Notes under the pieces: generated by a model
Database searches by the model: none
Seen by the model: only the letters and a program-made list of their open reading frames with translations
Told to the model about the DNA's origin: nothing
Assembly (NCBI RefSeq): GCF_029892095.1
Contig: NZ_JARZAE010000004.1
Span: 5,580,001-5,644,000 of the forward strand
Direction: 5' to 3'
DNA length: 64,000 bases
From: Kitasatospora sp. MAP12-44
GTDB taxonomy: Bacteria > Actinomycetota > Actinomycetes > Streptomycetales > Streptomycetaceae
Position numbers and translations under genes: made by a program
Shown here: piece after piece, positions 25,248-34,244 of the stretch
How the letters are laid out: each line of letters starts with the position of its first letter
Numbering within the stretch: position 1 is the first letter of the stretch

Positions 25248-26258
25248 GTGACCACTGAGCAGCCCTTCCCCGACCTGTACGGCGCCGCGACCGGTGTCGG
25301 CTCCATGCCCGGCACCGACGCGCGGGAGGCCGCCAGGACCTCCACCGGCGCGCTGGAACAGTTGCCGTTCCTGCCCGAGTTGCCCGCGCGTGGGCCGGGG
25401 GCGGACATGATCGGGCGGTCGGCCGGCCTGCTGGTGGAGCTGTTCGCACAGGTGGAGCCGAGTGGGTGGCGGTTCGCGGACCGGCCGGGGCGGGACAGCA
25501 AGCGGGCGCGCGCGTGGCTGGGCGAGGACCTGGACGCGCTGGAGGAGTTCACCCAGGGCTACCAGGGCGCGCTGAAGGTGCAGGCGGTCGGGCCGTGGAC
25601 GCTGGCGGCGTCGATCGAGCTGAAGTACGGCGAGAAGGCGCTCCGCGACCACGGCGCCTGCCGGGACATCGCCGGTTCGCTCACCGAGGGCCTGCGCCGC
25701 CACCTCGCGGACGTCCGCAAGCGGGTGCCGGGCGCGCAGCTCGTCCTCCAGTTGGACGAGCCCTCGCTGCCCGCGGTGCTGACCGGTGGGGTGAAGACCG
25801 CCAGCGGGTTCCAGCGGCTGCGTTCGGTGGACCGGCAGGTGGCCGAGGAGGTGCTGCGGTCGGTGATCACCGCGCTGCAGACTCCCACCGTCGTGCACTG
25901 CTGCGCGCCCGGTGTGCCAATCCCCTTGCTGCGCCGGGCCGGTGCGGCCGGCGTCTCGCTCGACTTCGCGCTGCTGACGGAGCGTGAGGACGACGTGATC
26001 GGCGAGGCGGTCGAGGCCGGCACGGTGTTCCTCGCCGGAGTGGTGCCCTCCACCGACGAAGGATTGTCAGACCCGGCCGGTAATGTCGCGGGTGTCAGGA
26101 CGTTGTGGCGCAGGCTCGGGCTCGATCCGGAACTGCTGGGACGCCGCGTGCTGGTGACACCGACCTGCGGGTTGGCGGGGGCGAGCCCCGCCTACGCGCG
26201 CGAGGCGTTGTCACTCAGCGTGAAGGGTGCCCGCAGTCTGGTGGACAACCCGGAGTGA
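25248..26258 (+). CDS. MetE-like (cobalamin-independent methionine synthase family) protein
   Basis: A 336-residue protein similar to the C-terminal half of MetE, lacking the N-terminal barrel. Visible features are GVGSMPGTD, LKVQAVGPWTL, QLDEPSLPAVL, and the zinc-ligand pattern VVHCCAPG and TPTCGLAG. Such short relatives can transfer methyl groups between corrinoid or thiol carriers and homocysteine-like acceptors, but the reaction here is uncertain. A true full-length MetE would be about 760 residues. It starts at GTG 25248, ten bases after the PBP stop, and ends 18 bases before ligA. Confidence 0.85.
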   Translation: MTTEQPFPDLYGAATGVGSMPGTDAREAARTSTGALEQLPFLPELPARGPGADMIGRSAGLLVELFAQVEPSGWRFADRPGRDSKRARAWLGEDLDALEEFTQGYQGALKVQAVGPWTLAASIELKYGEKALRDHGACRDIAGSLTEGLRRHLADVRKRVPGAQLVLQLDEPSLPAVLTGGVKTASGFQRLRSVDRQVAEEVLRSVITALQTPTVVHCCAPGVPIPLLRRAGAAGVSLDFALLTEREDDVIGEAVEAGTVFLAGVVPSTDEGLSDPAGNVAGVRTLWRRLGLDPELLGRRVLVTPTCGLAGASPAYAREALSLSVKGARSLVDNPE

Positions 26259-26276
26259 GACGGTAGGAGGCTTACG

Positions 26277-28580
26277 GTGGCGGCTGTCGAGGGCTGGGCA
26301 GAGGTCCCGGCGGAGGTGCGCAGGCGGCATGTGGAGCTGGCGGCCGAGATCGAGGGCCACCGCATCCGGTACTACGACCAGGACGCGCCGGTCGTCAGCG
26401 ACGCCGAGTTCGACCGGCTGATGCGCGAGCTGGAGGCGATCGAGGCCGAGCACCCGGTCCTGGTCACCCCGGACTCGCCCACCCAGAAGGTCGGCGGCAC
26501 GGCGGGCGACGTCTTCACCAAGGTCGAGCACCGCGAGCGGCTGCTCAGCCTGGACAACGCGATGGACGACGAGGAGCTGTCCGACTGGGCCGACCGCGTC
26601 GCCCGCGAGCTGGACGGCATCGAGTACCACTACCTCTGCGAGCTCAAGGTGGACGGCCTGGCCGTCAACCTCACCTACGAGCACGGCCGGTTGGTGCTGG
26701 CCGCCACCCGCGGCACCGGCCGGGTCGGCGAGGACATCACCACCAACGTCCGCACCATCAAGGAGATCCCGCACCAGCTCAAGGGTGACAACATCCCCGC
26801 CCTGGTCGAGATCCGCGGCGAGGTCTACCTGCCCACCGAGGCCTTCGCCGAGCTGAACGCCTCGCTCGCCGCGGAGAACGAGCGCCGCCGGGCGGACAAC
26901 GAGGAGCGCGCCAAGGAGGGCAAGCGCCCGCACGCCCTGGTCAAGCTGTTCGCCAACCCGCGCAACGCGGCCGCAGGTTCGCTGCGCCAGAAGGATCCGC
27001 TGGTCACCGCCTCGCGCCCGCTGCACATGGTGGTGCACGGCATCGGCGCCCGCGAGGGCTTCGACATCGACTGCCAGTCGCATGCCTACCAGCTGCTGCA
27101 CGACTGGGGCCTGCCGACCGCCCGGCACAACCGCGTGGTGGGCACGCTGGAGGAGGTGCGCGCCTTCATCAGGCTCTACGGCGAGCAGCGGCACTCGGTC
27201 GAGCACGAGATCGACGGCGTGGTCGTCAAGGTGGACGAGATCCCGCTCCAGGGCCGGCTCGGCGCCACCTCCAAGTCGCCGCGCTGGGCGATCGCCTGGA
27301 AGTACCCGCCGGAGGAGGTCAACGCCAAGCTGGCCCGGATCCAGGTCGGCATCGGGCGCACCGGCCGGGCCACCCCGTTCGCCGTGCTGGCCGAGCCGGT
27401 GAAGGTGGCCGGCTCGATGGTGCAGTACGCGACGCTGCACAACCAGCAGGTGGTCAAGGCCAAGGGCGTGCTGCTCGGTGACACCGTGGTGCTGCGCAAG
27501 GCCGGTGACGTGATCCCCGAGATCCTCGGCCCGGTGGAGGACTTGCGGGACGGCACCGAGCAGGAGTTCGTGATGCCGAGCCACTGCCACGAGTGCGGCT
27601 CCGAGCTGCGCCCGATGTCGGAGGGCGACATCGATCTGCGCTGTCCCAACGCGCAGTTCTGCCCGGCCCAGGTCCGCGAGCGGATCGCCTACCTGGGCGG
27701 CCGCGCCTCGCTGGACATCGACGGCCTCGGCTATGTCGCGGCCACCGCGCTCACCCAGCCGCTGGAGCCCAAGGATCCGCCGGTCAAGAACGAGGGCGAC
27801 ATCTTCGGCCTGACCATGGAGCAGCTGCTGCCGATCAAGGTGCTGGTGCGCGACCAGAAGAGCGGCATGCCCAAGCTGGACGACGAGACCGGCGAGGAGA
27901 AGCAGGTCGACTTCTTCGCCAACCTCAGGGGCGAGCCGAAGAAGAGCGCGAGCCTGCTGCTCGACAACCTGGCGGCGGCCCGCGAGCGGCCGCTCTGGCG
28001 CTACCTCAACGGCCTGTCGATCCGGCACGTCGGCCCGGTGTCCGCCCAGGCGCTGGCCCGCGAGTTCCGCGACCTGGACCGGATCTTCGCGGCCACCGAG
28101 GAGGAGTTGGCGGCCACCGAGGGCGTCGGTCCGATCATCGCCCGGGCGATCAAGGAGTGGTACCAGGAGGACTGGCACCGCGAGATCGTCGAGAAGTGGC
28201 GGGCCGCGGGGGTGCGGTTCACCGAGGAGGCGGCCGAGGAGGCGGGCCCGCGCCCGCTGGAGGGCCTGACCGTCGTCGTCACCGGCACGCTGGCCGGCCA
28301 CACCCGGGACGGCGCCAAGGAGGCGCTGGTCTCGCGGGGCGCGAAGGTGACCGGTTCGGTGTCGAAGAAGACCGATTTCGTGGTGGTCGGCGACAACCCC
28401 GGGTCCAAGTTCGACAAGGCCGTGCAGCTGGGCCTGGCCGTGCTGGACGACGAGGGGTTCACCGTCCTGCTGGAGCAGGGCCCGTCCGCCGCCCGCGCGC
28501 ACCTCGGCCTCCCGGAGCCCGAACCTGCCGCACCCACCGAAGCGGAGTCGGTAACCCCCGCAGGCCCTGACCAGGGCTGA
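26277..28580 (+). CDS. ligA: NAD-dependent DNA ligase
   Basis: Seals nicks with NAD as cofactor. The 767 residues include an N-terminal NMN-binding segment (RYYDQDAPVVSDAEFDRLM), the adenylation lysine in CELKVDGLAVN (about residue 124), an OB fold, a four-cysteine zinc finger (CHECG at about 438, then CPNAQFC), helix-hairpin-helix motifs, and a C-terminal BRCT domain (about 660-740). The start is GTG 26277 with a GGAGG site about nine bases upstream. Synteny with the neighbouring GGDEF-EAL gene matches the streptomycete arrangement. Confidence 0.97.
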   Translation: MAAVEGWAEVPAEVRRRHVELAAEIEGHRIRYYDQDAPVVSDAEFDRLMRELEAIEAEHPVLVTPDSPTQKVGGTAGDVFTKVEHRERLLSLDNAMDDEELSDWADRVARELDGIEYHYLCELKVDGLAVNLTYEHGRLVLAATRGTGRVGEDITTNVRTIKEIPHQLKGDNIPALVEIRGEVYLPTEAFAELNASLAAENERRRADNEERAKEGKRPHALVKLFANPRNAAAGSLRQKDPLVTASRPLHMVVHGIGAREGFDIDCQSHAYQLLHDWGLPTARHNRVVGTLEEVRAFIRLYGEQRHSVEHEIDGVVVKVDEIPLQGRLGATSKSPRWAIAWKYPPEEVNAKLARIQVGIGRTGRATPFAVLAEPVKVAGSMVQYATLHNQQVVKAKGVLLGDTVVLRKAGDVIPEILGPVEDLRDGTEQEFVMPSHCHECGSELRPMSEGDIDLRCPNAQFCPAQVRERIAYLGGRASLDIDGLGYVAATALTQPLEPKDPPVKNEGDIFGLTMEQLLPIKVLVRDQKSGMPKLDDETGEEKQVDFFANLRGEPKKSASLLLDNLAAARERPLWRYLNGLSIRHVGPVSAQALAREFRDLDRIFAATEEELAATEGVGPIIARAIKEWYQEDWHREIVEKWRAAGVRFTEEAAEEAGPRPLEGLTVVVTGTLAGHTRDGAKEALVSRGAKVTGSVSKKTDFVVVGDNPGSKFDKAVQLGLAVLDDEGFTVLLEQGPSAARAHLGLPEPEPAAPTEAESVTPAGPDQG

Positions 28581-28906
28581 CGTGTCCGTCTTGTTATCGT
28601 ACTGATTGACCGTCAGCGGGATGCCGGGGCCGCAAACAGGGCATCGTGTTCCCGTGCGGCGCCGGCTCACGCCTGAGGCGATCCAAGGATGACTGAAAGT
28701 CAGCCTCCATACAGGAGGCGGACTTACCCTGGAATGCAACAGCGTGTCAGCAGGAGTGGGGCACCGGGTTCGTCCGGCGCCGTCTGGGGGGCTTCCCGGC
28801 TGAGACCGACTGGCACACCATCAGGGGTGCCAGGGCCGACCGTTCTTCCGGTCGGTCCCAGCCGCGACGCGGCCTGGCGGGGCGGGCCTGACGGAGGACA
28901 GGGCGT
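28581..28906. other. 326-base gap before rmdB with two hairpins
   Basis: No supported gene. It holds two hairpins: CTGGCAC/GTGCCAG (28810-28816 with 28827-28833) and CCGACCG/CGGTCGG (28836-28842 with 28849-28855). These lie 50-100 bases before the rmdB start and may be 5' UTR structure. A short ORF (28689-28934, 81 codons) overlaps the gap but has no support. I found no known riboswitch pattern. Confidence 0.4.
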
Positions 28907-30778
28907 ATGGATGGTACGACCGGCGGGGCGTTGACGCGTCCGCCGCAGGGGGTGGCAGGCGCGGTCCTGCTGCTCGGTGTGCTGCTGGCCGGGGCCGCAC
29001 CGCTCATCCCACTGGCTGTCCTGGTCAGCCGCTACGAGCCCGAACTGCTGCCGCTCTTCGCGGTCCCCCTGGCCGTCCTGGTGGCGGCCTGGCGGATCGC
29101 CCGCGATCGGGCCAGGGACCAGCTCACCGACCCGCTCACCGACCTGCCCAACCGGCACGCGCTGCTGCTGGCGGCCCAGGAGGCGATCGCCGAGCACCAG
29201 GACGAGGAGGGCTACTGCGTCGGTCTCATCCTGTTCGACCTCGATCGGTTCCGATCGCTCAACGACACGCTCGGTCACGCGGCCGGCGACCGGCTGCTCG
29301 TGCACATCGCCCGCCGCCTGCACCGGGTGCTGCGCGGCGGCCTGCCCGACACCTCGTCCAATGCGCTGGACGGCCCGTCCGGCGCCGCCGACCGCCGCCG
29401 CGACACCGAGGAACTGCTCGCCGAACTGCCGCCGATCGCCGAACGCGGACGCCGCGCGGTGGTGGCCCGGATGGGCGGCGACGAGTTCGCGGTGCTGCTC
29501 CCCGGCGTCGGCTGCCCCGACACCCTGGAGCGCCTGGCGAAGGCGCTGATCGCCGAACTCGCCGCGCCGATCCGCCTCGACGGGCTGCTACTGGTCCTGG
29601 AGGCGTCCGCCGGAGTCTGCGTCTATCCGCAGCACGCGGGCGACGCAGAATCGTTGCTGCGCCGCGCGGACGTCGCGATGGGCCACGCCCAGCAGGGCCG
29701 CACCGGCGTCGAGCAGTACGACCACTCGCAGGACGCCGACACGCCGTACCGGATCGGGCTGCTCGGCGATCTGCGCCGGGCCCTGGAGATGGGCGAGGTC
29801 CAGCTGCACTACCAGCCCAAGGTGGCCTTCGACGGCCGGGTGGTCGGCCTGGAGGCGCTGCTGCGCTGGGAGCGGCCCGGGCGCGGCAAGGTCAGCCCGG
29901 ACGAGTTCGTCGGCCTCGCCGAGTCCAGCGGCCTGATGCCGCGGCTGACCGACTACGTGCTGGAGGCGGCGATCGGCCAGCTGGCCACCTGGCGCGGCCA
30001 GGGCCTGCAGGTGCAGGTCGCGGTCAACGTCTCGCCGCGCGACGTGCTCAACCCGGGCTTCGCCCAACGTGTCGCCGGCCACTTGGCGCGCCATCAAGTA
30101 CCCGCTCAGGCGCTCCAGTTGGAGATCACCGAGCGGCTACTGCTGGACGACTCGCGGCGGGCCGCCGACACCCTGGCCGAACTGCGCCGGCAGGGCGTGG
30201 GGATGTCGCTTGACGACTTCGGCACCGGCCACTCCTCGCTGGTGCGGCTGCGCAGCCTGCCGGTCGGCGAGCTGAAGATCGACCGCTCGTTCGTCTCGCG
30301 GATGGTCGCCGACGACCATGACGCCGCCGTGGTGCGCTGCTCGGTGGAGCTGGCGCACTCGCTCGGCCTGACCGTGGTCGCCGAGGGCGTCGAGGACGAC
30401 GAGACCTGGGAGCGGCTGCACGGTCTGGGCGTGGACGCGGTGCAGGGCTGGCTGGTCTCCGCGGCCCTGCCCGCCGACCAGGCCACCGCCTGGCTGCGGG
30501 TGCACCGCACCGGCCCGCCGCCCGCCGAGCGGCTGACCACGCTGGACCGCTGGACCGGGAAGGCCGAGCTGACCTGTCCGGTGCTGCCGCGCCCGGTGAT
30601 CCCGACCCAGGCCGTCCAGTCGATCAGCCAGTCGCTGAGCCAGCCGATGGGCCAACCGCTGGGCCCGCCGCTGAGCCAGCCCCTGGGCCAGCCCCTGAGC
30701 CAGCCGGTCCCACCGCTGGTCGCACCGCGTCCGCAGTCCTCCGAAACCGGCCTGCAGGCGCCCACTGCCCCGCAGTAG
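28907..30778 (+). CDS. rmdB: Membrane GGDEF-EAL protein, RmdB-type c-di-GMP phosphodiesterase
   Basis: 623 residues. Two N-terminal membrane helices (about 15-65) are followed by GGDEF (about 75-265) and EAL (about 280-525) domains. GGDEF has the intact MGGDEF loop but an extra roughly 40-residue loop before it and no RxxD inhibitory site. EAL motifs are complete: EALLRW, NVSPRD, EITE, DDFGTG, LKIDRS and AEGVE, so hydrolysis of c-di-GMP is expected. The final stretch is a Gln/Pro repeat. In S. coelicolor the gene next to ligA is rmdB, required for aerial development; the assignment here rests on synteny and domains. ATG 28907 has GGAGGA about nine bases upstream. Confidence 0.85.
   Translation: MDGTTGGALTRPPQGVAGAVLLLGVLLAGAAPLIPLAVLVSRYEPELLPLFAVPLAVLVAAWRIARDRARDQLTDPLTDLPNRHALLLAAQEAIAEHQDEEGYCVGLILFDLDRFRSLNDTLGHAAGDRLLVHIARRLHRVLRGGLPDTSSNALDGPSGAADRRRDTEELLAELPPIAERGRRAVVARMGGDEFAVLLPGVGCPDTLERLAKALIAELAAPIRLDGLLLVLEASAGVCVYPQHAGDAESLLRRADVAMGHAQQGRTGVEQYDHSQDADTPYRIGLLGDLRRALEMGEVQLHYQPKVAFDGRVVGLEALLRWERPGRGKVSPDEFVGLAESSGLMPRLTDYVLEAAIGQLATWRGQGLQVQVAVNVSPRDVLNPGFAQRVAGHLARHQVPAQALQLEITERLLLDDSRRAADTLAELRRQGVGMSLDDFGTGHSSLVRLRSLPVGELKIDRSFVSRMVADDHDAAVVRCSVELAHSLGLTVVAEGVEDDETWERLHGLGVDAVQGWLVSAALPADQATAWLRVHRTGPPPAERLTTLDRWTGKAELTCPVLPRPVIPTQAVQSISQSLSQPMGQPLGPPLSQPLGQPLSQPVPPLVAPRPQSSETGLQAPTAPQ
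30605..30717 (+). repeat. Short-period Gln/Pro repeat at the 3' end of rmdB
   Basis: The last 60 codons of rmdB include repeated units of the type (L/M)(S/G)QP, e.g. SQPMGQPLGPPLSQPLGQPL. The DNA repeats as ctgagccagcc-like and ctgggccagcc-like blocks about 12 bases long. This is a slippage-prone, probably disordered tail. Confidence 0.7.
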
Positions 30779-30934
30779 AGGGCTGACGTGCCCGGTCGTG
30801 CGGCCACGCCCCCTAGGATGGGCTGCACAGACCAAGAGGACGCGAGGCCGGGGCGGCAGTGCCGCCGGGTCGCCGTCCGGGTCGGGTCACCCTGGGTGCC
30901 CGACCTCACCAGAACTCACCTTGAGGATCGCTGC

Positions 30935-31231
30935 ATGCCTGGCATCACGCGCGAGGAGGTCGCCCACCTCGCCCGGCTGTCGCGTCTGGAGTTGCAGGCG
31001 GAGGAGCTGGACCACTTCGCCGAGCAGCTCGACGTGATCATCGGCGCGGTCGCCCGCGTTTCCGAGGTCGCCGGACAGGACGTCCCCCCGACCTCCCACC
31101 CGCTGCCGCTGACCAACGTCATGCGCGCGGACGAGGTCCGGCCCTCGCTCACCCCGGACCAGGCGCTGTCCGGTGCTCCGGCCGCCGAGGAGCAGCGTTT
31201 CCGCGTGCCGCAGATCCTGGGGGAGGACTAA
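30935..31231 (+). CDS. gatC: Asp-tRNA(Asn)/Glu-tRNA(Gln) amidotransferase subunit C
   Basis: Small stabilising subunit of the GatCAB amidotransferase that converts misacylated Glu-tRNAGln and Asp-tRNAAsn. The 98 residues have the family pattern ITREEVAHLARLSRLEL at the start, then VRPSLTPDQAL. It is followed after five bases by gatA, with which it forms a tight operon; the gatA stop touches the next start. ATG 30935 is the natural start. Confidence 0.96.
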   Translation: MPGITREEVAHLARLSRLELQAEELDHFAEQLDVIIGAVARVSEVAGQDVPPTSHPLPLTNVMRADEVRPSLTPDQALSGAPAAEEQRFRVPQILGED

Positions 31232-31236
31232 CACCC

Positions 31237-32730
31237 ATGACCGACCTCATCAAGTTCACCGCCGCCGACACCGCCGCCGCCATCGCGAGCGGCCAGGTCA
31301 GCGCCGTCGAGGTGGCTCAGGCCCACCTCGACCGGATCGACGCCGTCGACAAGAAGGTCAACGCCTTCCTGCACGTGGACACCGAGGGCGCGCTGGCCGC
31401 GGCCCGCGCGGTGGACGACAAGCGCGCCAAGGGCGAGGAGCTCGGCCCGCTGGCCGGCGTCCCGCTCGCGCTCAAGGACGTCTTCACCACCAAGGGCGTC
31501 CCCACCACCTGCGGATCGAAGATCCTCGAAGGCTGGATCCCGCCCTACGACGCGACCCTGACGTCCCGTCTGAAGGACGCGGGCGTGGTGATCCTCGGCA
31601 AGACCAACATGGACGAGTTCGCCATGGGGTCCTCCACCGAGAACAGCGCCTACGGCATCACCGGCAACCCGTGGGACCTCTCCCGGATCCCCGGCGGCTC
31701 CGGCGGCGGTTCGGCCGCCGCGCTGGCCGCGTACGAGGCCCCGCTGGCGATCGGCACCGACACCGGCGGCTCGATCCGCCAGCCCGGCGCCGTCACCGGC
31801 ACGGTCGGCGTCAAGCCCACCTACGGCTCGGTCTCCCGCTACGGCCTGGTCGCCTTCTCCTCCTCCCTCGACCAGGGCGGCCCCTGCGCCCGTACGGTCC
31901 TGGACGCGGCCCTGCTGCACGAGGCGATCGCCGGCCACGACCCGCTGGACTCCACCTCCATCGACGCGCCCGTCCCGGCCGTGGTCGCCGCCGCCAAGCT
32001 GCGCGACGTGCGCGGCATGCGGATCGGCGTGGTCAAGGAGTTCGCCGGCGAGGGCTACCAGGCCGGCGTGATGCAGCGCTTCAACGAGAGCGTGGAGCTG
32101 CTGCGCGAGCTGGGCGCGGAGGTCGTCGAGGTCTCCTGCCCGTCCTTCACCCTCGCGCTGCCCGCCTACTACCTGATCGCGCCCAGCGAGGCCTCCTCCA
32201 ACCTGGCCCGCTTCGACGCGATGCGCTACGGCCTGCGGGTCGGCGACGACGGCACCCGCTCCGCCGAGGACGTCACCGCGCTCACCCGCGAGGCCGGCTT
32301 CGGCCCCGAGGTCAAGCGCCGCATCATCCTGGGCACGTACGCGCTCTCCTCGGGCTACTACGACGCCTACTACGGCTCGGCCCAGAAGGTCCGCACCCTG
32401 ATCTCGCGCGACTTCGACGCCGCCTTCGCCGGCGTCGACGTGCTGATCTCGCCGACCACCCCCACCACCGCCTTCCCGATCGGCGAGCGAGCCGACGACC
32501 CGCTGGCGATGTACCTGGCCGACCTCTGCACGATTCCGTCCAACCTCGCGGGCAACGCGGCCATGTCGCTGCCCTGCGGGCTGGCCCCGGAGGACAATCT
32601 CCCGGTCGGCCTGCAGATCATCGCTCCCGCGATGGCGGACGACCGCCTGTACCGCGTGGGCGGCGCCGTCGAGGCCGCACTCAACGACAAGTGGGGGCAC
32701 CCCCTGCTCGAGGAGGCACCGGCACTGTGA
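31237..32730 (+). CDS. gatA: Asp-tRNA(Asn)/Glu-tRNA(Gln) amidotransferase subunit A
   Basis: Amidase subunit that releases ammonia from glutamine for the transamidation. The 497 residues contain the Ser-cisSer-Lys catalytic set: Lys near residue 80 (LALKDVFTTKG), the Gly/Ser-rich PGGSGGGSAAALAA loop with cis-Ser near 155, and GTDTGGSIRQPG with the nucleophile near 180. It lies between gatC and a small membrane-protein gene whose GTG overlaps the gatA stop (GTGA), so translation is coupled. Confidence 0.97.
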   Translation: MTDLIKFTAADTAAAIASGQVSAVEVAQAHLDRIDAVDKKVNAFLHVDTEGALAAARAVDDKRAKGEELGPLAGVPLALKDVFTTKGVPTTCGSKILEGWIPPYDATLTSRLKDAGVVILGKTNMDEFAMGSSTENSAYGITGNPWDLSRIPGGSGGGSAAALAAYEAPLAIGTDTGGSIRQPGAVTGTVGVKPTYGSVSRYGLVAFSSSLDQGGPCARTVLDAALLHEAIAGHDPLDSTSIDAPVPAVVAAAKLRDVRGMRIGVVKEFAGEGYQAGVMQRFNESVELLRELGAEVVEVSCPSFTLALPAYYLIAPSEASSNLARFDAMRYGLRVGDDGTRSAEDVTALTREAGFGPEVKRRIILGTYALSSGYYDAYYGSAQKVRTLISRDFDAAFAGVDVLISPTTPTTAFPIGERADDPLAMYLADLCTIPSNLAGNAAMSLPCGLAPEDNLPVGLQIIAPAMADDRLYRVGGAVEAALNDKWGHPLLEEAPAL

Positions 32731-32984
32731 GCAAGATCGAGAAGGCTAAGGCCAGTGGTTCAATCAAGGGCTGGAAGCATTCCAAGCCCGGACTGTGGCT
32801 CAGCATCGGCACCAGCGCTTTCGGTGTCCTGAGCATCGTCAAGGACGTCAAGAAGGCCCGCAGCGAGCAGGACAACCTGCTGCTGGCCAACGCCGTGGTC
32901 GGCGCCCTCGCCCTGGTCACCGGCACCGCCCTGCTGCTGCGCGAGCTCAAGCACCTGGGCGACGACGACGTGCTGCTGGGCTGA
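32727..32984 (+). CDS. Small hydrophobic protein of unknown function
   Basis: 85 residues starting at GTG 32727, which overlaps the gatA stop by four bases and has AGGAGG about 11 bases upstream. A basic N-terminus (KIEKAKASGSIKGWKHSK) is followed by two hydrophobic stretches (LWLSIGTSAFGVLSIV and ANAVVGALALVTGTALLL), so it is probably a two-helix membrane protein. A similar small integral protein stands between gatA and gatB in other streptomycetes, as I recall. Not recognised further. Confidence 0.75.
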   Translation: MSKIEKAKASGSIKGWKHSKPGLWLSIGTSAFGVLSIVKDVKKARSEQDNLLLANAVVGALALVTGTALLLRELKHLGDDDVLLG

Positions 32985-33062
32985 GACAGCACGGGTGAGT
33001 CGGCCTGTACCCGGCGTACAGGCCGACTACGTCTTGCCGGACCGGAGAAGGGAGGAAACGGG

Positions 33063-34244
33063 ATGATCACCCGCATCGAGATCGACGGCTTCAAGTCCTT
33101 TCTCGGCTTCTCGCTCGATCTGACCCCATTCACGGTCCTGGCAGGTCCGAACGGCACCGGCAAGTCGAACCTGTTCGAGGCGATCGATCTGGCGCGCAGG
33201 CTGATCACAGACACCGACGGGCGCAGCTGGCTGCGAGGCATGCGCAGAGGCCAGTTGATCGATCAGTTCCACACCGGACCCGACGGTGTCACCGTCCCGC
33301 AGATGCGGTTGCTCGTACGCTTCCTCGTCGACCTGCCGGGCCACGGGCTCCAGCACGTCGAGGCGGTCATCGAGGCCGAGCTGCGCGAGGCGCCCGGGAT
33401 GCCGGAAACCACGGTGCGACTGCGCGCTCTTGCGGAACTGCCCGAGGGCTGGACGCTGACCGACCAGGAGGCCGCAGCGGTCGGCCGTCCGGTGCTCCAG
33501 GCCGGGGCATTCGCCGTGGTAATGGCCGCCAGCCATGGCGGGTGGCTGGAGATGTTCCACCGCGAGCTCTTCGGTTGGACGATGTTGGCGCCCGATCCGG
33601 AGTCGATTCGCATGCCCAGCGACCTCTACGACTCGGATGCCCTCTCGCCTTCCGGACGCAACCTTCCCGGGGTGCTGGGCCGGCTGCTGGGCGAGTCCGG
33701 CACAGTCGGCACCCCGGAGTCGTTCCGGCTCCTGGCCGATGCGGCCGCGGTGCTCCGAGGGCTGACCGGAGTCGTCCCGACCCCGGATCCGAACCGGGGG
33801 GTCTGGGACCTGGACCTCGTCTACGAGGCGGCCGCGAAGGTGCCGGTCAGGCTGGCCTCGGACGGGACCCTACGGATCCTCGCGCTCCTCACCGCCGCTC
33901 ACGACCCGGACAACCCGGGCACCCTGATGGTCGAGGAGCCTGAGAACGGCCTGCACCCCGGACAGGTTCGTGAGCTCGTCCGTCGCCTGCGGGCCACGAC
34001 GAATCCTGCGACCAGGCGCCAGATCCTGTTGACGACCCATTCGCCGGTAGTGCTCTCCGCGCTGCTTCCCGACCACCAGGGCGATGCCGTCTTCATCGAC
34101 ACGGTGACGCGGGTGGGCGGCGACCGGGGCCCGGTACGGCACACCCGCGCGCGGCGGCTCGGGATGTCGGGCGAGCCGGGCACCTTCGTCCCGGCTCGGG
34201 AGGCCCGCAGGTTTCTTGAAAGCGCTGTGGCGGGCCCGGGATGA
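33063..34244 (+). CDS. AAA/ABC-type ATPase (AAA_21, OLD/RecF-like)
   Basis: 393 residues beginning ITRIEIDGFKSFLGFSLDL. Walker A GPNGTGKSN is at about residues 28-36, a DGTLRILALL signature near 270, Walker B LMVEEPENGLHPG near 290, and the H-loop LLTTHSPVVLSAL near 330. This order, with a long middle insert, is that of stand-alone SMC/ABC-like ATPases of the AAA_21 type. Its start follows the preceding stop by 78 bases with a GGAGG site. The downstream gene overlaps it by four bases (ATGA). Such ATPases paired with TOPRIM-like or DUF4276 proteins are common in defence-type cassettes, but no function is shown here. Confidence 0.85.
   Translation: MITRIEIDGFKSFLGFSLDLTPFTVLAGPNGTGKSNLFEAIDLARRLITDTDGRSWLRGMRRGQLIDQFHTGPDGVTVPQMRLLVRFLVDLPGHGLQHVEAVIEAELREAPGMPETTVRLRALAELPEGWTLTDQEAAAVGRPVLQAGAFAVVMAASHGGWLEMFHRELFGWTMLAPDPESIRMPSDLYDSDALSPSGRNLPGVLGRLLGESGTVGTPESFRLLADAAAVLRGLTGVVPTPDPNRGVWDLDLVYEAAAKVPVRLASDGTLRILALLTAAHDPDNPGTLMVEEPENGLHPGQVRELVRRLRATTNPATRRQILLTTHSPVVLSALLPDHQGDAVFIDTVTRVGGDRGPVRHTRARRLGMSGEPGTFVPAREARRFLESAVAGPG

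Noticed and set aside
28581..28906. Riboswitch (ydaO or c-di-GMP type) upstream of rmdB
   Set aside because: Hairpins are present but I could not find the conserved cores of either class.
28689..28934. 81-codon ORF upstream of rmdB
   Set aside because: Composition and lack of a ribosome site suggest chance; it overlaps the rmdB start.
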